A stretch of 64,000 nucleotides of DNA from Proales similis (Eukaryota > Rotifera > Eurotatoria > Ploima > Proalidae). The translations under genes were made by a program, and so were the position numbers. The stretch is from contig JAGVRJ010000012.1 in NCBI GenBank assembly GCA_019059635.1, forward strand, positions 868,001 through 932,000, in the 5' to 3' direction. Below are positions 63,460 through 64,000 of the stretch, in pieces; position 1 is the first letter of the stretch; each line of letters begins with the position of its first letter. Under the pieces are notes generated by a model. The model did no database searches. It was not told where the DNA came from and worked only from the letters and a program-made list of their open reading frames with translations.

Positions 63460-64000
63460 TTTCAGCTCGTTCTATCCATTCAGTTGTCTAAAGCCTAAAT
63501 TTGACTTTGTGTGGTTATTTAGTTTGCACGCACACGCATTTGCCAAGTTCTTATTTGGTTTGTGCAAGTGAAATAGGTGAATTGAGCCCAAGAGGAAATA
63601 GTGAGAGGAATTTGTTGAATTAGAAAGTCAAAAAGGCATGTACATTCATGTGCATTGAGGTGTTGTTCAAGTCAACAAGACCGCTGCTGCATTATTACGT
63701 GACTCGGAATTCCAAGTTCGCAAATGTGAACTGGCAAGTCTTGTTTGAGTTGGAAGAAATAATGAAGTTTAATTTGAAGCCCAAATATTCGCACAGAAGC
63801 ATTAATAAATGGGAATGGAATTTGAGCGATTTTTCACTGTGTAGATAGAAAACCTCTTTAGACAAAGAGAAAGAGAGAGAAAGGGTAACGGCGCGAAATA
63901 ATTAGTGACGCAAGCTGGACGATCGCAAATTCTAATTAGATTTGTTGGTGAGTGAAAGGAAACGCTCAACAAGCTATGAGGTAACATTTCAGAGAGCCTT
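63460..64000. promoter_or_regulatory. Upstream region of CLIC to window end
   Basis: 540 bases with no supported gene; short ORFs lack family features. A GA-rich tract lies near 63862-63882. It presumably contains the CLIC promoter. Confidence 0.4.

Overview
The window is nuclear DNA from a bilaterian animal, most likely an invertebrate. Every recognisable gene is a metazoan family: VPS13D, clathrin heavy chain, an hnRNP U-like protein, a LIMP-2/CD36-type receptor, a BRWD/PHIP chromatin reader, the nuclear receptor tailless, TFIIIC220, MEK and CLIC. Coding exons are split by GT-AG introns. I modelled 35 introns by joining reading frames at consensus splice sites. All but two are 44-69 bases long, so the genome is intron-compact. 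The tailless gene, the many GAGA tracts and the AGC/GTC repeats would suit an ecdysozoan, perhaps a small arthropod such as a mite. That placement is inference and I cannot name a species. I see no bacterial operons, CRISPR arrays, rRNA, convincing tRNA genes or transposons.

Layout. 1-7613 (+): C-terminal part of a VPS13D-like lipid-transfer protein, cut by the window start. 7870-9159 (-): PGAP4-like GPI glycosyltransferase. 10136-24131: five minus-strand genes in a row, namely clathrin heavy chain, hnRNP U-like, a type II membrane glycosyltransferase-like protein, a secreted staphylococcal-nuclease-like protein and a PDZ protein. 24609-26259 (+): LIMP-2/SCARB2-like receptor. 27073-30174 (-): LRR-FN3 transmembrane receptor in one exon. 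30175-38431: an 8.3-kb gene-poor stretch. 38432-44182 (-): BRWD/PHIP. 44183-49173: a 5-kb gene-poor stretch upstream of tailless. 49174-52453 (+): tailless. 54474-58634 (-): TFIIIC220. 59723-61245 (+): MEK. 62635-63459 (-): CLIC.

No operon-like shared pathway is evident. Several genes belong to membrane traffic and lysosome or Golgi biology (VPS13D, clathrin, LIMP-2-like, PGAP4-like, DUF1647-like), but this is probably chance. BRWD and tailless are head to head across 5 kb, and TFIIIC220 and MEK across 1.1 kb. Long noncoding DNA flanks the two most likely developmental genes, tailless and the LRR receptor, whereas housekeeping genes sit within a few hundred bases of each other.

The points most worth checking are a secreted SNase-family nuclease with all catalytic residues intact, a VPS13D apparently lacking the UBA domain, a TFIIIC220 that ends about 500-600 residues early, a GC-AG intron in the hnRNP U-like gene, and the size contrast between tailless introns and all others.
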